Shown here: positions 55,684 to 63,742 of the stretch, piece by piece
Position numbering within the stretch: position 1 is the stretch's first letter
Layout of the letters: each line of letters starts with the position of its first letter
Source of the DNA: Devosia submarina
Lineage (GTDB): Bacteria > Pseudomonadota > Alphaproteobacteria > Rhizobiales > Devosiaceae
Direction of reading: 5' to 3'
DNA length: 64,000 nt
Assembly (NCBI RefSeq): GCF_003056345.1
Contig: NZ_PYWB01000002.1
Location: 124,001 to 188,000, forward strand
Position numbers and translations under genes: made by a program
Notes under the pieces: model-generated
Seen by the model: only the letters and a program-made list of their open reading frames with translations
Databases searched by the model: none
Told to the model about the DNA's origin: nothing

Positions 55684-56649
55684 CTAGCGCTCCTTGGTGT
55701 AGGGCACACCGCCTGCCTTGGGGCCAACGGCTTTGCCGATGAAGCCGGCCAGCAGGATCACGGTCAGCACATAGGGCAGCGCCTGGATGGCCTGTACGGG
55801 GATTTCGATGCCGCCCAGGCGCGCGCTCTGCAGGCGAATCTGGAGGGCGTCGAGGAAACCGAAAAGGAGGCAGGTGAACATGGCGGGCACCGGCTTCCAC
55901 TTGGCAAAGATCAGGGCGGCCAGAGCGATGTAGCCCTTGCCGGCTGTCATGTTGTTGCCAAAGCCGGAACCCTGCGCGATGGAGAAATAGGCGCCAGCAA
56001 GGCCGCAGAGGAGACCGGTTATGATCACGGCCTGGTAGCGCAGGGCGACCACGGAAATGCCTGCCGTATCCACCGCCTTGGGGTTTTCGCCCACAGCGCG
56101 CAGGCGCAGGCCGAAGCGGGTACGGTAGAGCACATAGGCAGTGACGGCCACCATGATGAAGCCGATGTAAACAAGCAGATAATGCCCGGAAATCAGGTCC
56201 GCATAAATGGGTCCGATGATTGGCACGCCGGAGAGTTCGCTGGCGAATGGCAGGGTGATGACGGAGAAGCGCCCGCCCTCATTGAGCGGCGGAGTACGCC
56301 CGCCCTGACCGAACCAGGTCTGGCCGAGGAATGTCGTCATGCCGGCGGCCAGCATGTTGATGGCGACGCCGGCAATAAGCTGGTTGCCCTTGAGGGTGAT
56401 GGCGGCAACGCCTTGCAAAAGCGCCGTGCCCAGGGACACGGCCATGCCGGCAAGAAGGCCCATCCAGGCCGAGCCCGTGACAGCGGCGACCGCGCCAGCG
56501 GCGAATGCCGCTGCCAGCATCTTGCCTTCAAGGCCGATGTCGAAAATCCCGGCACGTTCGGAGTAAAGACCGGCAAGGCAGGCCAGAAGCAGCGGCGTGG
56601 ACAGGCGGATCGTGGCGTCCAGAATGGAGAGGATGGTGGCGATATCCAT
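55684..56649 (-). CDS. Nucleoside ABC transporter permease 2 (NupQ/BmpC type)
   Basis: The 321-residue inner-membrane permease is of the BPD_transp_2 family with about eight to nine helices. It has LACLAGLYSERAGIFDIGLEGKMLAAAFAAG near the start and TAGKGYIALAALIFAKWKPVPAM near the end, typical of the second permease in BMP-type nucleoside importers. Its ATG comes one base after the first permease's stop (TGAGATG). Confidence 0.92.
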   Translation of the reverse strand: MDIATILSILDATIRLSTPLLLACLAGLYSERAGIFDIGLEGKMLAAAFAAGAVAAVTGSAWMGLLAGMAVSLGTALLQGVAAITLKGNQLIAGVAINMLAAGMTTFLGQTWFGQGGRTPPLNEGGRFSVITLPFASELSGVPIIGPIYADLISGHYLLVYIGFIMVAVTAYVLYRTRFGLRLRAVGENPKAVDTAGISVVALRYQAVIITGLLCGLAGAYFSIAQGSGFGNNMTAGKGYIALAALIFAKWKPVPAMFTCLLFGFLDALQIRLQSARLGGIEIPVQAIQALPYVLTVILLAGFIGKAVGPKAGGVPYTKER

Positions 56650-56650
56650 C

Positions 56651-57781
56651 TCAGCTCTCCGTCTTGGCGGTGGACACGGCCACGGCTTCGGTCTTGTGCT
56701 CGGGCGTGTAGAGCATGAAAGCGCGCTCCAGCGTTGGCCGGAACAGCCCTTCCATGGCGCCGGTGAAGAGGATCACCAAGGCCTGAATGACGACGATCAT
56801 CTCGCGGGTGATGCCGGGAATGACGAATTGAAGTTCTTGCCCGCCTTGGTAGAGCGCGCCGAAAAGGAGCGATGCGAGGAGGATGCCGATGGGGTGGTTG
56901 CGGCCCATCAGCGCCACGGCGATGCCAACAAAACCGGCGCCGGCGACAAAATCGAGCACGAGGCGGTTCTGCACGCCCATGACTTCGTTGATGGCCACCA
57001 TGCCGGCGAGAGCGCCGGAAATGGTCATGGTGATCATGATCATCTTGCTGTTGGAAATACCGGCATAGCGCGAGGCGGTGGGATTGGCGCCCAGCACGCG
57101 CATGGCATAGCCGAACTTGGTGCGCCAGACGAGGAAGTAGACCCCAATCAGCGCGGCAATGGCGATGACGATGGAAAGGTTGACCGGCGAATAGCCGAAG
57201 AAGGAGAAGAATTGGCGCAGCTGCGGCACGCGCCCGGGGACTGCAATAGTGGCGGATTCAGGAGCCATGGTGGTAGCGGGCTTGAGCACACGGTTGACCA
57301 TGTAGACCATCAGCGCCGCAGCGATGAAGTTGAACATGATAGTGGTAATAACCACATGGCTGCCGCGCTTGGCCTGCAGGTAACCGGGTATAAAGGCCCA
57401 AAAACCGCCGACGGCGCCTGCAGCGATGATGGCGAGCGGCATGGCAAGGAGCCAATGGGTCTGGTCGAGCGCCAGGGCAACGACGATGGCGCCCAGCCCT
57501 GCGACATAGGCCTGTCCATCGCCGCCAATATTGAAGAGCCCGGCATGGGCGGCTACTGCCACGGCAAGGCCGGTGAAGATGAAATTGGTGGCGTAGTACA
57601 GCGTGTAGCCAAAGCCATCGCCATAGCCGAAGGCGCCGTAGATGATGACCTGGATGGCGTGGAACGGGTTTTCCCCGACCAGCAGCACGACGAGGCCCGA
57701 CACGAGGAAAGCCAGGATCAGGTTGATGGCGGGAAGCAGGGCGATATCGGCCCAGCGGGGAATAGGTCTGCGGGCGCTCAT
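56651..57781 (-). CDS. Nucleoside ABC transporter permease 1 (NupP/BmpB type)
   Basis: The 376-residue permease of the BPD_transp_2 family has about ten helices, with TGLAVAVAAHAGLFNIGGDGQAYVAGLGA and FWAFIPGYLQAKRGSHVVITTIMFNFIA as signatures. It forms the channel with permease 2. Its ATG overlaps (ATGA) the stop of the GIY-YIG gene, and ATGAGCGCCC at its start is repeated exactly at the start of that gene. Confidence 0.92.
   Translation of the reverse strand: MSARRPIPRWADIALLPAINLILAFLVSGLVVLLVGENPFHAIQVIIYGAFGYGDGFGYTLYYATNFIFTGLAVAVAAHAGLFNIGGDGQAYVAGLGAIVVALALDQTHWLLAMPLAIIAAGAVGGFWAFIPGYLQAKRGSHVVITTIMFNFIAAALMVYMVNRVLKPATTMAPESATIAVPGRVPQLRQFFSFFGYSPVNLSIVIAIAALIGVYFLVWRTKFGYAMRVLGANPTASRYAGISNSKMIMITMTISGALAGMVAINEVMGVQNRLVLDFVAGAGFVGIAVALMGRNHPIGILLASLLFGALYQGGQELQFVIPGITREMIVVIQALVILFTGAMEGLFRPTLERAFMLYTPEHKTEAVAVSTAKTES
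57772..57781. repeat. 10-base direct repeat, copy 1, flanking the GIY-YIG gene
   Basis: GGGCGCTCAT, identical to 58719-58728. On the minus strand it reads ATGAGCGCCC, the start of permease 1. Confidence 0.85.
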
Positions 57782-58728
57782 TCAGCTGCCTCGATGTTTG
57801 CGCTTGCCGCTTCAACCATCGCGTCTTGGTATTCCTTCAAAGTCTGATCACTCTCTTTGACCAGCCACGACGTCCTACCATTTGCATTGCGGCCGTAAAT
57901 TACGGCTGCGGCTGCGCTTGGACTGGAGAATGGCACGTCTCTGGTGAAAGCAAGCATAGTCTGATCACTGCTCAACGAGAGTGAACCGTCGGCTATTAGT
58001 TGATCCCGAAGACCGCTGTATTGATTCATAGCATAATCGGGATCCTTGCGGGCGAGACTACCTTCCCGAACTATAGTCTCATCGCCGATCTGAACCGCAG
58101 CCGCAGAAAGCCCTTCTCGGCTGTTTCGTAGTATCAGTTCCAGTCGATCCACATCTGAATGAATGGGAGTAGCGGCGTTCCGAAAGACGGGCTGAACAAC
58201 TCTAGAGATCGGCTCACGCAGTATGTCAAAACCAAGTACCGGAAGTACAGTCTTCAGCTGTTCAAGAAAGAACTCCATGTCTGCCAGATCTGATTCCGGC
58301 ATGGCTCCCGGCGGAGGATCGTTGGCATTTAACACGTGAGCCCTGCCAGACTCGCGCGCGATCTGAGTAATACGGCTCTCTAGATATCTGACATGCGCTT
58401 TCGTTATATTCTGATCCGAGCTTGTAATCAGACAAACGCGTTCAAAAAAGTCCTTCTGCTCGTCTTTAGAATGCTGGACTATCCGCCGGCCTACGATGTC
58501 GCTTTCTCCAACATAAATTGTTCTTCTGACACTTGGATCCGGAGCATCTCCCAGCAGTATATAGACACCCGTTTTGTCTGCCTCCGGCCTGCGGACGAGC
58601 TCTGCCAGCCTTTCCCGAGGAGCGACCAAGACCCTGCCTGTCCAATTGATGATCTCAGCTGTTATCAAACCCGCCTGAGCGTTGCCGTCGACCAAGAAAA
58701 GTCTGACGGTACGGCCTAGGGCGCTCAT
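57778..58728 (-). CDS. GIY-YIG nuclease-domain protein with C-terminal DUF4357
   Basis: The 316-residue protein has GVY (54-56) and YVG (72-74) as the GIY-YIG pair, R82 and H86, and E117 in YLESRI as probable catalytic Glu. The C-terminus (about 265-305: SPSAAAAVIYGRNANGRTSWLVKESDQTLKEY) fits DUF4357, a domain seen with restriction-modification genes. GC content is visibly lower than in the neighbours. It sits between ATPase and permease genes of a nucleoside importer, with ATGA overlaps at both ends and a 10-base direct repeat (57772-57781 and 58719-58728) flanking it. A transport role is unlikely; a late insertion is inferred. Confidence 0.87.
   Translation of the reverse strand: MSALGRTVRLFLVDGNAQAGLITAEIINWTGRVLVAPRERLAELVRRPEADKTGVYILLGDAPDPSVRRTIYVGESDIVGRRIVQHSKDEQKDFFERVCLITSSDQNITKAHVRYLESRITQIARESGRAHVLNANDPPPGAMPESDLADMEFFLEQLKTVLPVLGFDILREPISRVVQPVFRNAATPIHSDVDRLELILRNSREGLSAAAVQIGDETIVREGSLARKDPDYAMNQYSGLRDQLIADGSLSLSSDQTMLAFTRDVPFSSPSAAAAVIYGRNANGRTSWLVKESDQTLKEYQDAMVEAASANIEAAE
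58719..58728. repeat. 10-base direct repeat, copy 2, flanking the GIY-YIG gene
   Basis: GGGCGCTCAT; on the minus strand ATGAGCGCCC is the start of the GIY-YIG gene and contains the stop codon of the ABC ATPase. Confidence 0.85.
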
Positions 58729-60353
58729 GGCAGGGGTCCCTGTTCGGCAATGCCGAGGCCGCGGGGGGCCGCTTTGCTGTTGATGCCGGCCATCATAAGG
58801 CCGAGTTCGCCTTCGGTGGCGGTGGCGGGGTCGGCTTCGCCTACAATGACCCCGTCGAACATCACGAGGATGCGGTCGGCAAGGGAGCGAATTTCGTCGA
58901 GCTCGACCGAGACGAGGAGGATGGCCTTGCCCTCGTCGCGCATCTTGATGATCTCGTTGTGGATGAACTCGATGGCGCCGATATCGACGCCGCGGGTGGG
59001 CTGCCCGATCACCAGCACGTCGGGGTCCTGCTCCATTTCGCGGGCAAGGACGATCTTTTGCTGGTTGCCGCCGGAAAACAGCGAGGATTTGAGATTGATG
59101 TTGGCGGGCCGCACGTCAAAGAGCTTGATGTGGTCGGCAGCGGCTTTCTTGGCGGCGGCAATATCGAGGAACGGGCCCGCGCCATAGGCGGGTGTATCCT
59201 GGTAGCCCAGGATGGCGTTTTCCCATTCGGCGAAATTGGTGACAAGGCCCATGCGCTGGCGGTCTTCCGGGACATGGGCAAGGCCGGCCTGGCGGGCGCG
59301 GGCGGCGCCGTCATCGCCATCCAACGAGAGCGGCTCGCCCTTGACGAGGACATGTCCGGATTTCTGGTCGCGCATGCCGGAAATGGATTCCAGCAATTCC
59401 GACTGACCATTGCCGGAGACGCCGGCTATGCCGACGATCTCGCCGGCCCGCACGGCAAAGCTCACATCCTTGACGCGAGTGACACCCATGTCGTCGGCAA
59501 CGACGAGGTTTTGCACTTCAAGGAGGGTTTTGCCAGGGGTGGCGGGCTTCTTGTCGACGCGCAGGAGGACGCGGCGCCCGACCATGAGTTCGGCGATCTG
59601 CTCGGGATTGGTTTCGGCGGTCTTGAGCGTGGCAACCATCTGGCCCTGGCGCATGATCGATACGCTATCGGTGATGGCCATTATCTCGCGCAGCTTGTGG
59701 GTGATCAGGATCACCGTCTTGCCCTGCTTGCGCAGGGTTTCCAGCACGCGGAAGAGGTCGTCGGCTTCCTTGGGGGTCAGAACGCCCGTGGGTTCGTCCA
59801 GGATCAGGGTTTCGGCGCCGCGATAAAGCGCCTTGAGGATTTCGACGCGCTGCTGCTGGCCTACCGAGATATCCTCGATGATGGCATCGGGATTGACCTC
59901 GAGGTCGTATTCCTGTTCGAGCCGATTGAGCTCCTTGCGGGCGCGGTCAAGGCTGGGCTTGATCAGGCCGGAATCCTCGGCGCCAAGCACGATGTTTTCA
60001 AGGACAGTGAAATTGTCGACCAGCATGAAATGCTGGTGCACCATGCCGATGCCCAGCTTGAGGGCATGGCGGCTGTCGGTGATGGCCTGAGGGGTGCCGT
60101 TGACGCGGATGGTGCCGCTGTCGGCGGTGTAGAAGCCATATAGGATGGACATCAAGGTGGACTTGCCCGCGCCGTTTTCCCCCACGATGCCATGGATGGT
60201 GCCGCGTGCGATCTTGAGATCGATGTCCTTGTTGGCGTGAACGTCGCCAAAGCGCCTGTTGATCTTTTCAAGCTCGATCGCCCAGCCATTTGCCGGGACA
60301 AAAGCAGCGGCCGTTTCCGGCCGCTGCGGGTTCATGGGGCCATTCTGGCTCAT
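58725..60353 (-). CDS. Nucleoside ABC transporter ATPase with two nucleotide-binding domains (NupO/BmpD type)
   Basis: The 542-residue duplicated ATPase has an N-terminal domain with Walker A GENGAGKSTL, signature ISVGQQQRVEIL and Walker B LILDEPTGVLT. The C-terminal domain has the usual degenerate P-loop GVSGNGQSEL, FSGGNQQKIVLARE and VLVIGQPTRGVD. This is the layout of sugar/nucleoside importers. The start is ATG 60353; TTG 60356 is adjacent and ATG 60335 possible. It lies ten bases after the binding-protein gene. Confidence 0.93.
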   Translation of the reverse strand: MSQNGPMNPQRPETAAAFVPANGWAIELEKINRRFGDVHANKDIDLKIARGTIHGIVGENGAGKSTLMSILYGFYTADSGTIRVNGTPQAITDSRHALKLGIGMVHQHFMLVDNFTVLENIVLGAEDSGLIKPSLDRARKELNRLEQEYDLEVNPDAIIEDISVGQQQRVEILKALYRGAETLILDEPTGVLTPKEADDLFRVLETLRKQGKTVILITHKLREIMAITDSVSIMRQGQMVATLKTAETNPEQIAELMVGRRVLLRVDKKPATPGKTLLEVQNLVVADDMGVTRVKDVSFAVRAGEIVGIAGVSGNGQSELLESISGMRDQKSGHVLVKGEPLSLDGDDGAARARQAGLAHVPEDRQRMGLVTNFAEWENAILGYQDTPAYGAGPFLDIAAAKKAAADHIKLFDVRPANINLKSSLFSGGNQQKIVLAREMEQDPDVLVIGQPTRGVDIGAIEFIHNEIIKMRDEGKAILLVSVELDEIRSLADRILVMFDGVIVGEADPATATEGELGLMMAGINSKAAPRGLGIAEQGPLP

Positions 60354-60363
60354 CAATTCTCGC

Positions 60364-61368
60364 TTAGAGAGGGCAGGACGAGTCGGTGAAGTAGTCGTGG
60401 ACCTCGATATCGCCAGCGATGATCTGGTTCTTGATTTCCTCGACCTGGGTCTGCATCTCGGGGGTGATCAGTTCCTGGTTGTGTTCGTCCAGCGAATAGC
60501 CAACGCCATCTTCGGCAAGGCCGAGAACGGTGGTGCCGGGCTTGAAGGTGGCGTCGTCGGCCGCTTCGGTCAGGGCATTCTTCACGGCAAGATCAACGCG
60601 CTTGATCATGGAGGTCAGGACCGAGCCGGGCTGGAGGTAGTTTTGGTTGCTGTCCACGCCGATGGAGTATTTGCCGGCGTCCTTGGCAGCCTGCAGCACG
60701 CCAAGGCCCGAGCCACCGGCCGCGGCGAAAATCACGTCGGCACCAGCGTCGATTGCAGCCTTGGTCAATTCACCGGCGGTGACCGGATCGTTCCAGGCGG
60801 CCGGGGTGGTGCCGGTGTAGTTTTCGATCAGGGTTGCATCGGGGTTCACGTGCTTGGCGCCCTGGGCATAGCCGCAATAGAAGCGGTGGATCAGGGGAAC
60901 GTCCATGCCGCCGACGAAGGCCACGGTGCCGGTTTCGCTCTTGAGCCCCGCCAGGGCGCCAACGAGGAATGAGCCGGTGTGCTCATCAAACAGGATGGAC
61001 TGCACGTTTGGCGCTTCAACAACGGTGTCGATCACGACGAAATTGGTGTCAGGGAATTCAGGAGCAACGGCTTCAAGCGCCGCAGTCCAGGAGAAGCCGG
61101 CCATGACGATGGGGTTTGCACCCTGACCTGCAAAGCGGCGCAGGGCCTGCTCGCGCTGGGCATCGTTCTGCAGTTCCAGATCCAGGAAGTTGCCGCCCGT
61201 TTCTTCTTTCCAGGCCACGCCGCCATTATAGGCCGCTTCGTTGAACGACTTGTCGAACTTGCCGCCAAGATCATAGATCAGCGCGGGATCGGCGAAGGCT
61301 GCACCGGTCAGGACCGCGCTCAGCGCGATGCCGCCAGCGATAGCCTTGGTGAAGGTGGAAAATTTCAT
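60364..61368 (-). CDS. BMP-family nucleoside-binding protein (BmpA/PnrA type)
   Basis: This 334-residue periplasmic binding protein has a signal peptide cut near AFA/DPALIYD. No lipobox Cys is present, so it is free in the periplasm, unlike Gram-positive and spirochaete lipoproteins. Family marks are GGKFDKSFNEAAYNG, NPIVMAGFSW, FVGGMDVPLIHRFYCGYAQGAKH and IGVDSNQNYL. The family binds purine or other nucleosides. It heads the operon; a promoter-like sequence lies at 61477-61505. Confidence 0.93.
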   Translation of the reverse strand: MKFSTFTKAIAGGIALSAVLTGAAFADPALIYDLGGKFDKSFNEAAYNGGVAWKEETGGNFLDLELQNDAQREQALRRFAGQGANPIVMAGFSWTAALEAVAPEFPDTNFVVIDTVVEAPNVQSILFDEHTGSFLVGALAGLKSETGTVAFVGGMDVPLIHRFYCGYAQGAKHVNPDATLIENYTGTTPAAWNDPVTAGELTKAAIDAGADVIFAAAGGSGLGVLQAAKDAGKYSIGVDSNQNYLQPGSVLTSMIKRVDLAVKNALTEAADDATFKPGTTVLGLAEDGVGYSLDEHNQELITPEMQTQVEEIKNQIIAGDIEVHDYFTDSSCPL

Positions 61369-61476
61369 TGCTTAGTCTCCCTGTCTGGCACCTGAGCACC
61401 AGGTCTTTGCCCGATGGTTCAGCTTTGCGTGCGCTAGCAGGCGATACAATCGTGCAAATGCCGCGCCCGCAAGAGG

Positions 61477-61505
61477 GGATAATGCAAATTTTTCCGGTTG
61501 GTCAA
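61477..61505 (-). promoter_or_regulatory. Possible sigma70-type promoter of the nucleoside operon
   Basis: On the minus strand TTGACC, 17 bases, then TTATCC lie about 110 bases before the binding-protein start. The -10 match is poor, so this is only a candidate. Confidence 0.35.
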
Positions 61506-61542
61506 AATTCAAGCGCCTCGGCTGGGCCGCTTTTCGGCAGGG

Positions 61543-61665
61543 CTAGAGGCGCGCCAGTATGCTCATGAACAGCCCCGGCAAATCGGCGTCGGCATACAGG
61601 ACGCCAAGCACGGCAAGTGCCGCCAGTGAAAAAAGGGCGAGTGTGTCACGGGTCTGGGTGGACAT
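61543..61665 (-). CDS. Possible 40-residue membrane peptide
   Basis: A 40-codon frame begins MSTQTRDTLALFSLAALAVL, followed by GVLYADADLPGLFMSILARL. One hydrophobic helix covers about residues 8-24, with a polar N-terminus and a second hydrophobic patch. No clear ribosome binding site is visible, so it may be spurious. It lies in the 425-base gap between the nucleoside operon and the CoxG-like gene, a region with no other supported gene. Confidence 0.35.
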   Translation of the reverse strand: MSTQTRDTLALFSLAALAVLGVLYADADLPGLFMSILARL

Positions 61666-61793
61666 GATTCAATTTGTTTCAAATGCGCTGGATTGCCGGC
61701 GACAGATAACCCGGGAACGCTGTGCTGATTATGATCCTTTCAAGGCAGAGAGCGGCATGGTTAGCGCCTGATTAATCCGGTCTGGAGGACCGT

Positions 61794-62258
61794 TCAGGGG
61801 GGCGGCAGAGGGGTGACCTGGGCGCCCATGGCAGCGCCGAAGCGCTCGAAAAAGCCGTCGATGATCTTTTGGGCCGAGTTGCCGATCACGGCCTTGCCCA
61901 GCTTCATTATCTGCCCGGATGCACCGCCTTCGGCCGTGAACACCAGCAGCGTTTGTTCGCCATGGTCGGACAGGGCAATGTCGGCGGCACCTTCGGCAAG
62001 GCCAAAGAGCCCGCCCTTGCCGCGGCCCGCAAGGGTGTAGCGTTCGGCCGGGATGATGTTGCTTAACATCAGCTCGCCCTTAAAGGATGGCTTGGCGACG
62101 CCCAGATTGACCTTGATCTCCATGTCCAGCGTGTTTTGGCCGGACCATTCTATGGAATGGCAGCCCGGAATGGCGGCTTTCAGCGTTTCGGCATCGTTGA
62201 GTGCCGCCCAAACCGCCACACGCGGCGCAGCGATTATATAACGCCCGCCAAAATCCAT
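61794..62258 (-). CDS. CoxG-like SRPBCC-family protein
   Basis: The 154-residue START/SRPBCC-fold protein resembles carbon monoxide dehydrogenase subunit G: GRYIIAAPRVAVWAALND, LKAAIPGCHSIEW, YTLAGRGKGGLFGLAEGAADIAL and a C-terminal helix KIIDGFFERFG. CoxG helps anchor or mature CODH, but no cox gene is nearby, and the C-terminal membrane anchor found in true CoxG is missing. Function here is unknown. Confidence 0.85.
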   Translation of the reverse strand: MDFGGRYIIAAPRVAVWAALNDAETLKAAIPGCHSIEWSGQNTLDMEIKVNLGVAKPSFKGELMLSNIIPAERYTLAGRGKGGLFGLAEGAADIALSDHGEQTLLVFTAEGGASGQIMKLGKAVIGNSAQKIIDGFFERFGAAMGAQVTPLPPP

Positions 62259-62486
62259 CAGCAGCCCTCCCCTGCACTGGCCCTATTGTGGCCGGAATGC
62301 CCCACGAAACAATTGCTTGCCATGCTTGGTCGGCCCCACTCTTTACGTGCGGCCTTTTCGCACCAATATGGCCTAAATAGTTGGCCCGGCAAGCAGTTGC
62401 AATTGCCACGCCCGGGTTCAGCAGCAATCTATGACGCGCACAAGCGCACACAATCGGCCCTGTGCCGGATACGGGAGCGAACAATA

Positions 62487-63713
62487 ATGGCCACTGAAAT
62501 GACCACCGCACCGAAACTCGAGACGGCCCCGGCGAGCGATATCGCCGAGCGTCCGCTGCAGTATCTGGACAAGGCCGTCAACGCCATTCGCGATCTTGGA
62601 ATCTGGCCCGAGAGCCAAGGCGAGCAGCCGATCACCGGGCTTCTGAGCCAGATCACGGAACTCGATGAAACGCGCGTGATCCTGATCGGGCGCACGCTGT
62701 CGCAGGCCAGCGCCTTCAACGAAGTGGTGCGCGAGCAGATCGCGGCCATGAAGATCGGGGAGCGCTACGAGGAAATTACCAAGGGCTTCGATTCCATCCG
62801 CGACGATGCCAAGGGCATGGTTGACCAGCTATCGGACAACAAGATCGATCTGCTGGAGCGCGCGTCCAATGTGTGGATGAAGGTGAGCCGGGGCGATATT
62901 GCCACGCGGTTCAACCGGATTCGGGACACTTATCTTTCCGTGACCCGCGACACCAAGGACCAGATCGACCGCGAGCATGTCATCCTCGAAGCCTATCGCG
63001 ATTTCCGAGGTGCGCTCAAGCAGGCCGAGGTGATGGCGCTTGAAGTGCTGGCGGTGGCCGAAGGCAAGCTCGCCGAAAAGAAGAGCATCCTCGAAGCGGC
63101 ATCGGCGGCGGTTGCGGGCTATACCGGCACTGTGCCGGCCGATCGGGCACGCCTTGAAATGGAGCGTGACGAGAAGCTGCGCGACATGCAGAACGAAGAA
63201 AAGCGCTACCAGATCGCCAAGGACCTCTCGGACAATCTGACCATTTCCTACAATACTTCGGAAGTGGTGATGGCGCGGCTGATGCAGACCACCAATGCCA
63301 AGGAGCGGGTGTATCAGCAATCGATCTCGTTCTTTTCCACCAATGAGACCGTGCTGACGGCGCTGTCGGCCTCCTTCACCGGCATGTTCGGGCTGCATGA
63401 ATCGACCGAAACTCTCAATGCCATGAAAGAGGGCATGAGCAAGAGCCTGGAAACGTTGAGCGAGATCGGCAGCCAGGTGCAGGAAGAAGCCGTACGTGCC
63501 GGCTATGGTCCAACGGTGCGGGCGGATGCGGTCAAGAAGCTCGTCGATTCCGTGATCAATTTCCAGGAAAAGAGCCGCACCATCATCAACGAGATGCGGG
63601 TTGCCTCCACCAAGAACTCGGCTGAAATCCGCGATGCGGTGGAAGACGGCAAGCGGCGCCTGGCGACTCTTGCAGCAGAGGGTAATGCTCTTTTGCTGGA
63701 AACCAGGCAGTAG
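62487..63713 (+). CDS. Coiled-coil cytosolic protein, possibly TelA-like
   Basis: The 408-residue protein, which I do not recognise with certainty, is almost wholly helical, with long coiled-coil runs (about 75-150, 170-260, 300-400) and no signal peptide or membrane segment. Features include VILIGRTLSQASAFNEVVREQIAAM, a Lys/Glu-rich middle, and SISFFSTNETVLTALSASFTGMFGLHE. The overall look recalls tellurite-resistance TelA/KlaA-type proteins or the cell-surface-protein annotation used in related genomes. The start is ATG 62487 with CGGGAGCG upstream. It is followed 29 bases later by a DUF6384-like gene, probably one operon. Confidence 0.72.
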   Translation: MATEMTTAPKLETAPASDIAERPLQYLDKAVNAIRDLGIWPESQGEQPITGLLSQITELDETRVILIGRTLSQASAFNEVVREQIAAMKIGERYEEITKGFDSIRDDAKGMVDQLSDNKIDLLERASNVWMKVSRGDIATRFNRIRDTYLSVTRDTKDQIDREHVILEAYRDFRGALKQAEVMALEVLAVAEGKLAEKKSILEAASAAVAGYTGTVPADRARLEMERDEKLRDMQNEEKRYQIAKDLSDNLTISYNTSEVVMARLMQTTNAKERVYQQSISFFSTNETVLTALSASFTGMFGLHESTETLNAMKEGMSKSLETLSEIGSQVQEEAVRAGYGPTVRADAVKKLVDSVINFQEKSRTIINEMRVASTKNSAEIRDAVEDGKRRLATLAAEGNALLLETRQ

Positions 63714-63742
63714 AGAGCGGCTTACCCGGGTGAACGCCAATA

